Shown here: one piece after another, positions 53,586-62,116 of the stretch
Numbering within the stretch: the stretch's first letter is position 1
Layout: the number at the start of each line of letters is the position of its first letter
Notes under the pieces: model-generated
Databases searched by the model: none
The model's input: the letters and a program-made list of their open reading frames with translations, nothing else
Told to the model about the DNA's origin: nothing
Assembly (NCBI RefSeq): GCF_031846515.1
Contig: NZ_JAVRHO010000005.1
Span: forward strand, 1-64,000
Direction of reading: 5' to 3'
From: Autumnicola lenta
Lineage (GTDB): Bacteria; Bacteroidota; Bacteroidia; Flavobacteriales; Flavobacteriaceae
DNA: 64,000 nucleotides
Translations under genes and position numbers: made by a program

Positions 53586-55190
53586 TTATTGACAGGTCAC
53601 TGCATGGACCACAATCCAGAAATCTCCATCACCACTATAGGTGAGGTTATAGGTTTCCCCTGAAATTCCCGGCTCTTCGTCTGTATTGCCATACTGTCCC
53701 GGGGCAGTAGTCCATGGCTCTACATCATTTAAATAGATGTGGGTTTCACTCAAAGTCACACCGGGCTCTAAATCTATATCAACTTCGACATCTACTCCAG
53801 AAACTGTTATAGTTACAACACCGGCCTTATAACCATTAGAGGTGATGTTCCGGCCTGCGCCAGCATAGAGGTCAAAGTTGTAAGAACCATCTACTTCATC
53901 AAATTCCTCAGCCCAACCCCATCTTCCATTGGTAAGGCCAAGAGAAATGAAGGTATTATCACCAAACATAAAAGCTGTCTCACAATCGTCACCTGGTATT
54001 GCATAATCACAACCATCAGGAATTCCATTAGCGTCTTCATCAATGTCATCATCGCCACCTTCACACATGTCGCATCCGTCTGGTGTTCCGTCGTCATCAG
54101 AATCTATACGATCATCATATCCCGGACAAACATCATCATTATCAGGTACACAGTCTCCATCTAAATCACCTGGTCCTGCAGGACAATCACCGCCTCCTGG
54201 AGTATCATCACAATTGAAGAAAATGTGTAAATAATCTATACTAGCATCGTTAGTTCCAAGCAGGTCTTCTATATTTTCCCAGCTTAGATATCCATCTTCT
54301 ACATAAGCACCATCTTCTATATTGCCATAATTTCCCGGCCAGTCAAGAAGAGTTAATCTATAATATAGGTACTCATCATCCGCTTCTTCTCCAAACTGAG
54401 GCATAGGTATCACCACACATAAAGGTTCAGCATAATAATCGTTACTATCATTATTTCCTGTAAAAGGTACGCTGGGAGTCGCACGAGGATATAGCTGAAT
54501 ATCATCTTCTCCATCTCGAATATACCAAAGCTCAAGGCTATAATTTGCAGTATAATGTCTGCCATTAGGTGTACAGTAATTTGCAAATAGGCAGAATTCT
54601 TTTAATTCTCTGGGTACAAGGTCAAAGAACAGATATCCATATTGATTAACTTCACGATCATCAAAACAAAGCACCTCAACATCTACATATTTCTTAACTC
54701 CGGGACCAAGATCAATAATCATGGGAAGAGGATTTATAACATAACCATTAAATTCCCCACTGTTATCATCGTCTATAGGAGCTATCCATATAATATTATC
54801 TTCCGAATCGTATACAACAAATTGCTCTAACACATATTGGTCTGGAGTTAATTCGAGATCAGCTGAATAATCAGTGAAATAATCCATAACACCATCATTA
54901 TTGAGGTCATCAGAAAGTACTTCTAACCTAACTGCATCCATATCTTCTCCGTCCAAAGACAATACTACCATCACGTAGGCCGGAGCTGCATCAGAACATT
55001 CGGGAACATCAGAAAAGTGGTTCTTAGTCTGAGAACGATTGTTCAAAAGGTCATTTAAAGTTGCGCCAAAAGACAAGGTAGCTTTATTAGTGCTGCCATC
55101 TATAGCGGGTTCTGCTTCCTCCTGACTACAGGAGGTTAAAAACAACGCCAGTATAAAAATGGACGCCATCGTAATTTTAAACTTTTTCAT
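53586..55190 (-). CDS. Mosaic lipoprotein 3: core modules, TSP3-like Ca repeats, C-terminal beta domain
   Basis: A 534-residue lipoprotein (ATG at 55190; Cys at 21 in LFLTSC). It has the shared core N module, the A-type second module (FFDLVPRELKEFCLFANYC, YRLTLLDWPGNYGNIEDGAY, LHIFFNCD), then an Asp-rich repeat stretch (DLDGDCVPDNDDVCPGYDD, RIDSDDDGTPDGCDMCEGGD, then DANGIPDGCD) of the thrombospondin type 3 kind, and a C-terminal beta domain (VTITVSGVDVEVDIDLEP). The final beta domain differs from that of lipoprotein 1. The product should be an outer-membrane or surface protein that binds calcium. Confidence 0.75.
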   Translation of the reverse strand: MKKFKITMASIFILALFLTSCSQEEAEPAIDGSTNKATLSFGATLNDLLNNRSQTKNHFSDVPECSDAAPAYVMVVLSLDGEDMDAVRLEVLSDDLNNDGVMDYFTDYSADLELTPDQYVLEQFVVYDSEDNIIWIAPIDDDNSGEFNGYVINPLPMIIDLGPGVKKYVDVEVLCFDDREVNQYGYLFFDLVPRELKEFCLFANYCTPNGRHYTANYSLELWYIRDGEDDIQLYPRATPSVPFTGNNDSNDYYAEPLCVVIPMPQFGEEADDEYLYYRLTLLDWPGNYGNIEDGAYVEDGYLSWENIEDLLGTNDASIDYLHIFFNCDDTPGGGDCPAGPGDLDGDCVPDNDDVCPGYDDRIDSDDDGTPDGCDMCEGGDDDIDEDANGIPDGCDYAIPGDDCETAFMFGDNTFISLGLTNGRWGWAEEFDEVDGSYNFDLYAGAGRNITSNGYKAGVVTITVSGVDVEVDIDLEPGVTLSETHIYLNDVEPWTTAPGQYGNTDEEPGISGETYNLTYSGDGDFWIVVHAVTCQ

Positions 55191-55276
55191 AAATAAAAAT
55201 GTTAGGTTAATATATTCAGAATGGTTAATAATTTTTTTTACCAAAGCTACATATGCCTTTTGTTTCTTCAGTTCAG

Positions 55277-56782
55277 TTAATATTGATAATCGTCAAAAAG
55301 AGGAGGACTGTCGCCCTCATTACAGCCTTCAAAAAAGTGGAGATAATTTAGATTATTTTCCCCCTCAAACAATCCTCTAATGTCATTATCTGTTATCACT
55401 CCGCTCCGGATTATCTCCTCCGTAGCGCCATATTCATCGGTTCCATAAATAGTTATTTCTACAAAAAATTCATCTGTACCGCTACCATCGGGTAGAAGCA
55501 CACACAGAGGATCTGCTGAATACTCTCCGTCTATCATTGTGACCGGAGCGAAAAGATCATCGTAAAGCTGAGAACTAATTTCACCTTCAGAATAGCTCCA
55601 TACATCAACACTATATGAAGCAACATAATGTCTTCCATTAGAGGTGCAGAAATTTCCGAAGAGACAAAATTCAATTAATTCTTTTTCCTGTAGATCAAAG
55701 AACGCGTAACCCATTTGCTGCACACTATCCGGTATACAGTTTCCATCGGAATCTGTTGGTGTTGGTATACAATCCCCTCCTCCCGGGCCGCAATTAAGAA
55801 AGAACTGAAGAAACCTAAGATCGTCATCCTCAGTTGATGTATCATCATCTGTATTTCTTAAAATCTCAATCATTTCCCAGGTGAGATATCCGCCCTGTAC
55901 CACTTCTCCATCTTCTATATCTCCATAATTTTCAGGCCAATCCAACAGAGTTAATTGAAAGTATAAGTATTCTTCATCATCTGCTTCTCCATACTGTGGC
56001 GAGGGTATAATTACGCATACCGGTTTTGCATAAAATTCATTGTCTTCATTGCGGCCTAATTCAGGGGTGACGAGGGTTTCTTGTGGATATAGGAGAATGT
56101 CTTCTCCGGCATTTCTTACATAGAACAACTCCAGACTGTAATTTGCCATATAAACTTCCCCGTTTAGGCATAAATTAGCTGCTAAACAAAATTCATACAA
56201 TCTGTTTGGAATCAAATCAAAAAATTGATATCCATATGTATTGGCCACTCGATCATCAAAGCATAATACTTCTACTTCAACATACTTTTTAACACCTGCA
56301 GTAAGATCAACAGTTATGGGAAGCAGATTATTAACGTATCCATAGTAGTTTCCTTCACCCTCCTCGTTTTTGGGAGCAATCCATAGTATTTCGTTATTTG
56401 TATCATAAATTATAAACTCCTCTAGCTGGTAATTATCTGGAAGCAATTCCAATTCTTCTGAATAATCGGTGTAAAACTCTGTATCTCCATCATTGTCTAA
56501 ATCATCTGATAAAACATCAAGAATTATAGCAGGAAAATCCGCGCCATCTAAAGAAAGTGTGATATGAACCTTTGCTGGATCATTGTCTGAACATTCAGGA
56601 AAATCAGAGAAATCGTTTTCACCTCGGGAGCCAACATTAAGTAAATCTTGTAACGCTATTCCGAAGGTAAGAGTGGTCCTGTCAGAAGGTGTTGATTCAG
56701 TTTTAATTTCTTCCTCGTTACAAGAAAACAGGAAAACTAACAGAGCAGCAACACATAGTGGAAATAAGTTAAAGTTTTTCAT
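55277..56782 (-). CDS. Mosaic lipoprotein 4: divergent core, A-type module, then a duplicated B-type module
   Basis: A 501-residue lipoprotein (Cys at 21 in VFLFSCNE). The core N module (35-185) is more diverged (FGIALQDLLNVGSRGEND, DFPECSDNDPAKVHITLSLD). The A-type module follows (FFDLIPNRLYEFCLAANLC, LTLLDWPENYGDIEDGEV) up to residue 330. A short remnant of a Ca repeat (CIPTPTDSDGNCIPDS, 338-353) joins directly to a complete B-type module (residues 355-490: GYAFFDLQEKELIEFCLFGN, then YVASYSVDVWSYSEGEISSQ). It therefore looks like a fusion of an A-type and a B-type member. Confidence 0.75.
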   Translation of the reverse strand: MKNFNLFPLCVAALLVFLFSCNEEEIKTESTPSDRTTLTFGIALQDLLNVGSRGENDFSDFPECSDNDPAKVHITLSLDGADFPAIILDVLSDDLDNDGDTEFYTDYSEELELLPDNYQLEEFIIYDTNNEILWIAPKNEEGEGNYYGYVNNLLPITVDLTAGVKKYVEVEVLCFDDRVANTYGYQFFDLIPNRLYEFCLAANLCLNGEVYMANYSLELFYVRNAGEDILLYPQETLVTPELGRNEDNEFYAKPVCVIIPSPQYGEADDEEYLYFQLTLLDWPENYGDIEDGEVVQGGYLTWEMIEILRNTDDDTSTEDDDLRFLQFFLNCGPGGGDCIPTPTDSDGNCIPDSVQQMGYAFFDLQEKELIEFCLFGNFCTSNGRHYVASYSVDVWSYSEGEISSQLYDDLFAPVTMIDGEYSADPLCVLLPDGSGTDEFFVEITIYGTDEYGATEEIIRSGVITDNDIRGLFEGENNLNYLHFFEGCNEGDSPPLFDDYQY

Positions 56783-57051
56783 AATTATATTTCTTCTAAA
56801 TATGTATAGAGATAGCTTTAGTGCACATAACTTATCCTAAGGATATATTGTTCTTGTAAATCTGAGGCGATGTATTGGTTTAAAGAATAAGACTTAGAAG
56901 TAGGGGTGACTTTTCTTATCCTGATATAAATGTAGTCCTATTCAGACCTTGAAACAATGGGGGAAAACCCTCATATTTCGTTTTTCGTTTAATTTCTTTC
57001 TTTTTTAATAATTTATTTTATTAAACCCATGATTAAATCCTAAACCTGTTT

Positions 57052-58074
57052 TCAGGGCGCGCTTACTTCTATGAGATTGTGGTTTATTGCATAAATTATG
57101 CTCTCCAGCATAGTATCTGACTTTGTCTTTTTTATAATATTTGAACGGTGCTTTTCTATGGTCTTAGGAGAAATGAATAATGTACTGGAAATCTCTTTTG
57201 TTTTGTATCCTTTACATAGTAACTCTATTATTTCCTTTTCGCGTTTCGTAAAATTAAAATCACACAAGCTATTTTCCTCTACAGTGCAGTTTTCTACATC
57301 AGCGGATTTAACATTTATATTCTGGTCAGCAGAACCATCGGAACCTGAAAAATCTATCATAAGAATAAATTGATCATCCATTCCCTTTTTCAGCTTTGAG
57401 AAATTAACAAAAGCATTCCTTGCTTTATTGTTACTCAATAAAAGTGAAGTACGAACTGTTTCTCGCATATATTTACCTCTTGAAAAGTTTCTAAGACTTA
57501 TCTCGAGTTTTGCTCTGTTCTCTATATCAACAAAATCTGTAAGTCTATGACTCTTGGATTTTAAAGGCCTAAAAATTTGTTTAAACTCATCGTTCATAGC
57601 CAGGATGTTATTCTGCTCCAGAAGCAGTACCGGCTTTGGCATGAAGTTGAACATTCCCATAAAACAATCCTTCCAATAATTGGAAAGAGAATTTTTCGAG
57701 TACACTTTGCTAATTATCCTTTTATATATAGTCTCCAATGGTGTGCCCTTTAAAAAAAAGCCGTCTGCAATCTTATCAAATTCCTTTATTATTTCGTTAC
57801 CTGACTCGTTGGGTACTAATAAAAAAATCCAGCTCTTAACTAGAAAATGAGTAGATCTGAAATTTGAAACATTCCTAATGTCCTCTAAAAGGTTAAAAGC
57901 AGAACCATCTATAAAAATAAGATCAGGTAAAAGTTCTAATGCCATGCTGTATCCTACATGTACTGATTCAACATTTACCACATTAAAATAAGGACTTAAT
58001 GATTCCTTCATCTCCAGAACCATTTCGTTATTTACTGAAATAAGAAGCAGTTGTTTTTTCTCACTCATACACAT
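57052..58074 (-). CDS. Atypical receiver-PAS-LuxR transcriptional regulator
   Basis: A 340-residue regulator. Residues 6-125 resemble a response-regulator receiver: phosphoacceptor D56 in LPDLIFIDGSAF and K at FFLKGTPLE are present, but the acidic pair usually in the first loop is replaced (SVNNEM). Residues 135-265 look PAS-like (PKPVLLLEQNNILAMNDEFK). Residues 270-335 are a LuxR helix-turn-helix (FTKREKEIIELLCKGYKTKE, then SPKTIEKHRSNI). The ATG two codons in (58068) is an alternative start. It is transcribed towards, and lies just upstream of, the four lipoprotein genes, so it is a candidate regulator of them. Confidence 0.82.
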   Translation of the reverse strand: MCMSEKKQLLLISVNNEMVLEMKESLSPYFNVVNVESVHVGYSMALELLPDLIFIDGSAFNLLEDIRNVSNFRSTHFLVKSWIFLLVPNESGNEIIKEFDKIADGFFLKGTPLETIYKRIISKVYSKNSLSNYWKDCFMGMFNFMPKPVLLLEQNNILAMNDEFKQIFRPLKSKSHRLTDFVDIENRAKLEISLRNFSRGKYMRETVRTSLLLSNNKARNAFVNFSKLKKGMDDQFILMIDFSGSDGSADQNINVKSADVENCTVEENSLCDFNFTKREKEIIELLCKGYKTKEISSTLFISPKTIEKHRSNIIKKTKSDTMLESIIYAINHNLIEVSAP

Positions 58075-58479
58075 TATTATTACTGACCTCCATTTTAAAA
58101 AATTATGATATTTTTAATCATCCTAGATATTATGAGGTATCATTTAAGAATATATTAATTATGGGGGAGAATTATTATTAACATGACAATAGTCAAATAT
58201 AGATCAAAATTAAAAATGCATCGAAAAAAAGAGGTAATATAATACTGACACTTAGTTCGTTAAGGAACAGGTCAAGCTTCTCATTTTAACAGTTCCACTA
58301 CCTGATTTCACAGAAATTAAAGTTTCATTCACAAATCTTTAACCTCTATAGTTTTAGTTTCCATAGCATTTTCTAGAAAGATTTACCAAATGATTTATCT
58401 CAGAGAAGAGATTAGTAATTTTACATCTAAATTAACACTGCATAATTTAAGCTCCCTTTTTAATTAGCAACACTTTAAG
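58075..58479. other. Gene-free interval between the divergent LuxR-type gene and uvrA
   Basis: About 405 AT-rich bases with no supported gene. It should contain the regulator promoter and, at its right end, the uvrA promoter. I see no repeats or clear hairpin. Confidence 0.5.
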
Positions 58480-58487
58480 TACCTTTG
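58480..58487 (+). promoter_or_regulatory. Putative -7 element of uvrA
   Basis: TACCTTTG matches TAnnTTTG and lies 18 bases before the uvrA ATG at 58505. No exact -33 TTTG is seen. Confidence 0.5.
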
Positions 58488-58504
58488 CCACCTTGAATAA
58501 ATTT

Positions 58505-61336
58505 ATGACGGAAAGCGAAGATAATATTGAGGTTTTAGGGGCAAGAGTCCATAATTTAAAGAATATTGATGTTAGCATTCCCCGGGAAAAATTGGTGGTA
58601 ATAACAGGACTGTCAGGTTCTGGTAAATCTTCCCTGGCTTTTGATACAATTTATGCCGAAGGACAAAGAAGATATATCGAAACCTTTTCTGCTTATGCAA
58701 GACAGTTTCTTGGCGGACTGGAAAGACCAGATGTAGATAAAATAGAAGGTCTTTCTCCCGTTATTGCCATTGAACAGAAGACTACCAGCAAAAACCCCAG
58801 AAGTACAGTAGGTACAATTACAGAAATCTATGACTTCTTGAGACTACTTTTTGCCCGTGCCGCAGACGCTTACAGCTACAAGACAGGTGAAAAGATGGTG
58901 AGTTATACCGACTCCCAGATAAAGGATCTTATCATTAAAAAATTTAACGGCAAGAGAGTTAATATACTTGCGCCGGTAATAAGGTCCAGAAAAGGCCATT
59001 ATCGCGAAAATTTTGAACAAATCTCCAAGCAAGGGTTTGTTAAGGTAAGAGTAGACGGTGAAGTTAGGGATATCGTGAAGGGGATGAAACTGGACCGATA
59101 TAAGACCCACGATATTGAGATTATTATAGATCGGCTTCAGATCGACGATAAAACAGATGGACAGAAGCGACTTAGTGAAAGCATTAAGACTGCTATGTAT
59201 CATGGTGATGATACGTTAATGATTCTTGACCATGAAACAAATGAAATTAGATATTTCAGCAGAAATTTGATGTGTCCTTCTACCGGAATATCTTATCCAA
59301 ATCCTGAACCGAATACATTTAGTTTCAATTCGCCTAAAGGTGCTTGTCCCGACTGTAATGGAATTGGAACTCTTCACAAAGTCAATATCAGTAAAATTAT
59401 TCCTGACGAAAAGAAATCTATAAAGAATGGAGCCCTCGCACCACACGGTCCTCAGAAAAAGAACTGGATCTTTTCGCAGCTTGAACTGATCGCCGAAAGA
59501 TTTGACTTTAAACTTACAGATCCCGTTTCGAAAATTCCTAAGGAAGCTTTGGAAATGATTCTTTATGGAGGAAAAGAAAAGTTTTCTAAAGAATCGAAGA
59601 CACTCGGGATTACCAGGGAATTTAAAATTGATTTTGAAGGAGTCGCGACTTTTATTGAGACTACGTACAATAACAATGACTCTACTTCCCTGAGACGATG
59701 GGCCAAAGAGTATATGGATAAAATAGAATGTCCTACCTGTCATGGTAGCCGTTTAAGAAGGGAATCTCTCTATTTTAAAGTAAATGATCAAAACATTGCT
59801 GAACTGGCTCAAAAAGATATTACAGATCTTGCAGAATGGTTTTCGGGACTCGAAGGCAAATTGACCGACAAGCAACAATTAATTGCAACCGAAGTCATTA
59901 AGGAGATAAGAACCAGACTTCAGTTTTTAACAGATGTGGGGTTAACATACCTTTCCCTAAACAGAGGATCAAAATCCCTTTCTGGTGGAGAAGCACAGAG
60001 GATAAGACTGGCTACACAAATTGGTTCGCAACTGGTGGGGGTTCTCTATATCTTGGATGAGCCAAGTATCGGTCTGCATCAGCGGGATAATGAAAAACTA
60101 ATCAATTCTCTTGTTTCCCTTCGCGATCTGGGAAATACTGTTATTGTTGTAGAACACGATAAGGATATGATTGAAAGGGCAGATCATGTTATTGATATTG
60201 GCCCTTTGGCAGGAAAGAACGGTGGGGAAATAATTAGTGAGGGAACTCCTTCAGAAATTAAGAATCATGATACCTTAACAGCTTCTTATTTAAATGGCAC
60301 GAAACAAATTGAAGTCCCAAAAGAACGGAGAAAGGGAAATGGAAAAAGTATTTCTTTAAAAGGCGCAACCGGGAATAATCTTAAAAATGTTTCTATTGAT
60401 ATTCCTTTAGGCAAAATGATTGCCGTTACCGGCGTTTCAGGTAGCGGGAAATCCACTCTTATCAACGAGACTTTGTACCCCATAATGAATGCTCATTATT
60501 TTAATGGTGTTAAGGTTCCAAAGCCATATAAAAGTATAAAGGGGCTTGAACATATCGATAAGGTAATAGATATTAACCAATCTCCGATCGGTAGAACCCC
60601 TCGCTCCAATCCCGCAACTTATACAGGTGTCTTTTCGGAAATCAGAAGTCTCTTTACAAAAACTCCTGAAGCTCAAATAAGAGGCTATAAACCGGGGCGC
60701 TTTAGCTTTAATGTAAAGGGTGGCAGATGTGAAACCTGCAAAGGCGGCGGATTAAGGGTAATCGAAATGAATTTTCTTCCAGATGTTTATGTAGAATGTG
60801 AGACCTGCCATGGCAAACGTTTTAATAGGGAGACCCTGGAGATAAGATACAAAGGCAAATCCATTGCTGATGTTCTTGAGATGACTATAAACGACGCTAC
60901 TCAGTTTTTTGAGCCTATTCCTAAAATCTACAGAAAGTTAAAAACGATTAAGGATGTAGGGCTGGGTTATATTACATTGGGGCAGCAAAGCACCACCTTA
61001 TCTGGAGGTGAAGCACAGCGTATAAAATTAGCTACAGAACTTTCCAAGAGAGATACAGGAAATACCTTTTACATTCTTGATGAACCCACAACAGGACTAC
61101 ACTTTGAAGATATTCGTGTACTAATGGATGTACTTAACAGACTGGCAAACAAAGGAAATACTGTTTTAATCATAGAACATAATATGGACGTCATAAAAAT
61201 GACGGACTTCATTATTGATATAGGTTATGAAGGTGGTAAAAATGGAGGTAAAGTAATTGCCACAGGAACTCCGGAGGAAGTAGCTAAACATAAAACAAGC
61301 TATACTGCTAAATTTCTTAAAAAAGAATTGCAATAA
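58505..61336 (+). CDS. uvrA: Excinuclease ABC subunit A
   Basis: The DNA-damage sensor of nucleotide excision repair, 943 residues, the usual length. Two ATPase modules are complete: Walker A GLSGSGKSSLAFDTIYAEGQ (first), GVSGSGKSTLINETLYP (second), signatures LSGGEAQRIRLATQIGS and LSGGEAQRIKLATEL, Walker B ILDEPSIGLHQRD and ILDEPTTGLHFED. Zinc sites are visible as CPDCNGIG, CPTCHGSR and CETCKGGGLR with CETCHGKRF. I use the ATG at 58505; a TTG four codons upstream is the only longer choice. The LOG-family gene follows 13 bases later. Confidence 0.96.
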   Translation: MTESEDNIEVLGARVHNLKNIDVSIPREKLVVITGLSGSGKSSLAFDTIYAEGQRRYIETFSAYARQFLGGLERPDVDKIEGLSPVIAIEQKTTSKNPRSTVGTITEIYDFLRLLFARAADAYSYKTGEKMVSYTDSQIKDLIIKKFNGKRVNILAPVIRSRKGHYRENFEQISKQGFVKVRVDGEVRDIVKGMKLDRYKTHDIEIIIDRLQIDDKTDGQKRLSESIKTAMYHGDDTLMILDHETNEIRYFSRNLMCPSTGISYPNPEPNTFSFNSPKGACPDCNGIGTLHKVNISKIIPDEKKSIKNGALAPHGPQKKNWIFSQLELIAERFDFKLTDPVSKIPKEALEMILYGGKEKFSKESKTLGITREFKIDFEGVATFIETTYNNNDSTSLRRWAKEYMDKIECPTCHGSRLRRESLYFKVNDQNIAELAQKDITDLAEWFSGLEGKLTDKQQLIATEVIKEIRTRLQFLTDVGLTYLSLNRGSKSLSGGEAQRIRLATQIGSQLVGVLYILDEPSIGLHQRDNEKLINSLVSLRDLGNTVIVVEHDKDMIERADHVIDIGPLAGKNGGEIISEGTPSEIKNHDTLTASYLNGTKQIEVPKERRKGNGKSISLKGATGNNLKNVSIDIPLGKMIAVTGVSGSGKSTLINETLYPIMNAHYFNGVKVPKPYKSIKGLEHIDKVIDINQSPIGRTPRSNPATYTGVFSEIRSLFTKTPEAQIRGYKPGRFSFNVKGGRCETCKGGGLRVIEMNFLPDVYVECETCHGKRFNRETLEIRYKGKSIADVLEMTINDATQFFEPIPKIYRKLKTIKDVGLGYITLGQQSTTLSGGEAQRIKLATELSKRDTGNTFYILDEPTTGLHFEDIRVLMDVLNRLANKGNTVLIIEHNMDVIKMTDFIIDIGYEGGKNGGKVIATGTPEEVAKHKTSYTAKFLKKELQ

Positions 61337-61349
61337 AACATAATTATAT

Positions 61350-62039
61350 ATGAGAGCAAAGCAAGGCAATAAAGCCTGGAATGAAATCAAAACGAACGAC
61401 TCCTGGGCAATTTTTAAGATAATGGGAGAGTTTGTAAATGGATACGAAAAGTTGAGTCAGATTGGTCCCTGCGTCTCTATTTTCGGATCGGCACGAACAA
61501 AACCCGATCAAAAATATTATAAACTGGCTGAAAGTATTGCTACCAAAATTGTAGATCACGGTTACGGCGTTATAACCGGTGGCGGCCCCGGAATAATGGA
61601 AGGAGGAAATAAAGGTGCTCATCTTGGTGGGGGAACTTCTGTTGGGTTAAATATTGATCTTCCTTTCGAGCAACATGATAATCCTTATATAGACAATGAC
61701 AAGAGTTTGGATTTCGACTATTTTTTTGTAAGAAAAGTAATGTTCGTAAAATACTCTCAGGGTTTCGTAGTAATGCCGGGGGGATTTGGAACGCTGGATG
61801 AGCTTTTCGAAGCAGTTACTCTTATTCAAACCCATAAAATTGATAAATTTCCAATTATTCTTGTTGGAAGAGATTTCTGGGGGGGCCTCGTAGACTGGAT
61901 TCAGACTACATTATGTGATAGCTTTCAAAATATAAGCACCGCTGATATAGATCTTGTACAGGTCGTAGATACAGAAGATGAAGTAATTGAAGCATTGGAC
62001 AAATTCTATGATGAGTACAATTTAAGCCCAAATTTCTAG
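61350..62039 (+). CDS. LOG family protein (TIGR00730, cytokinin riboside 5'-phosphate phosphoribohydrolase-like)
   Basis: A 229-residue Rossmann-like protein: CVSIFGSARTKPDQKYYKLA, YGVITGGGPGIMEGGNKGAH (phosphate-binding loop) and VVMPGGFGTLDELFEAVTLI with the PGGxGTxxE catalytic motif complete. Family enzymes hydrolyse nucleoside 5'-monophosphates at the N-glycosidic bond. It starts 13 bases after uvrA and is probably cotranscribed; this uvrA-LOG order is common in Bacteroidota. The natural substrate here is unknown. Confidence 0.9.
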   Translation: MRAKQGNKAWNEIKTNDSWAIFKIMGEFVNGYEKLSQIGPCVSIFGSARTKPDQKYYKLAESIATKIVDHGYGVITGGGPGIMEGGNKGAHLGGGTSVGLNIDLPFEQHDNPYIDNDKSLDFDYFFVRKVMFVKYSQGFVVMPGGFGTLDELFEAVTLIQTHKIDKFPIILVGRDFWGGLVDWIQTTLCDSFQNISTADIDLVQVVDTEDEVIEALDKFYDEYNLSPNF

Positions 62040-62116
62040 TTACTAATATGTATTCATGTAAAACAAACTTTAATTACTTTAGTTCAAATATCCTTACCTA
62101 AATTTTCTATAATCCT

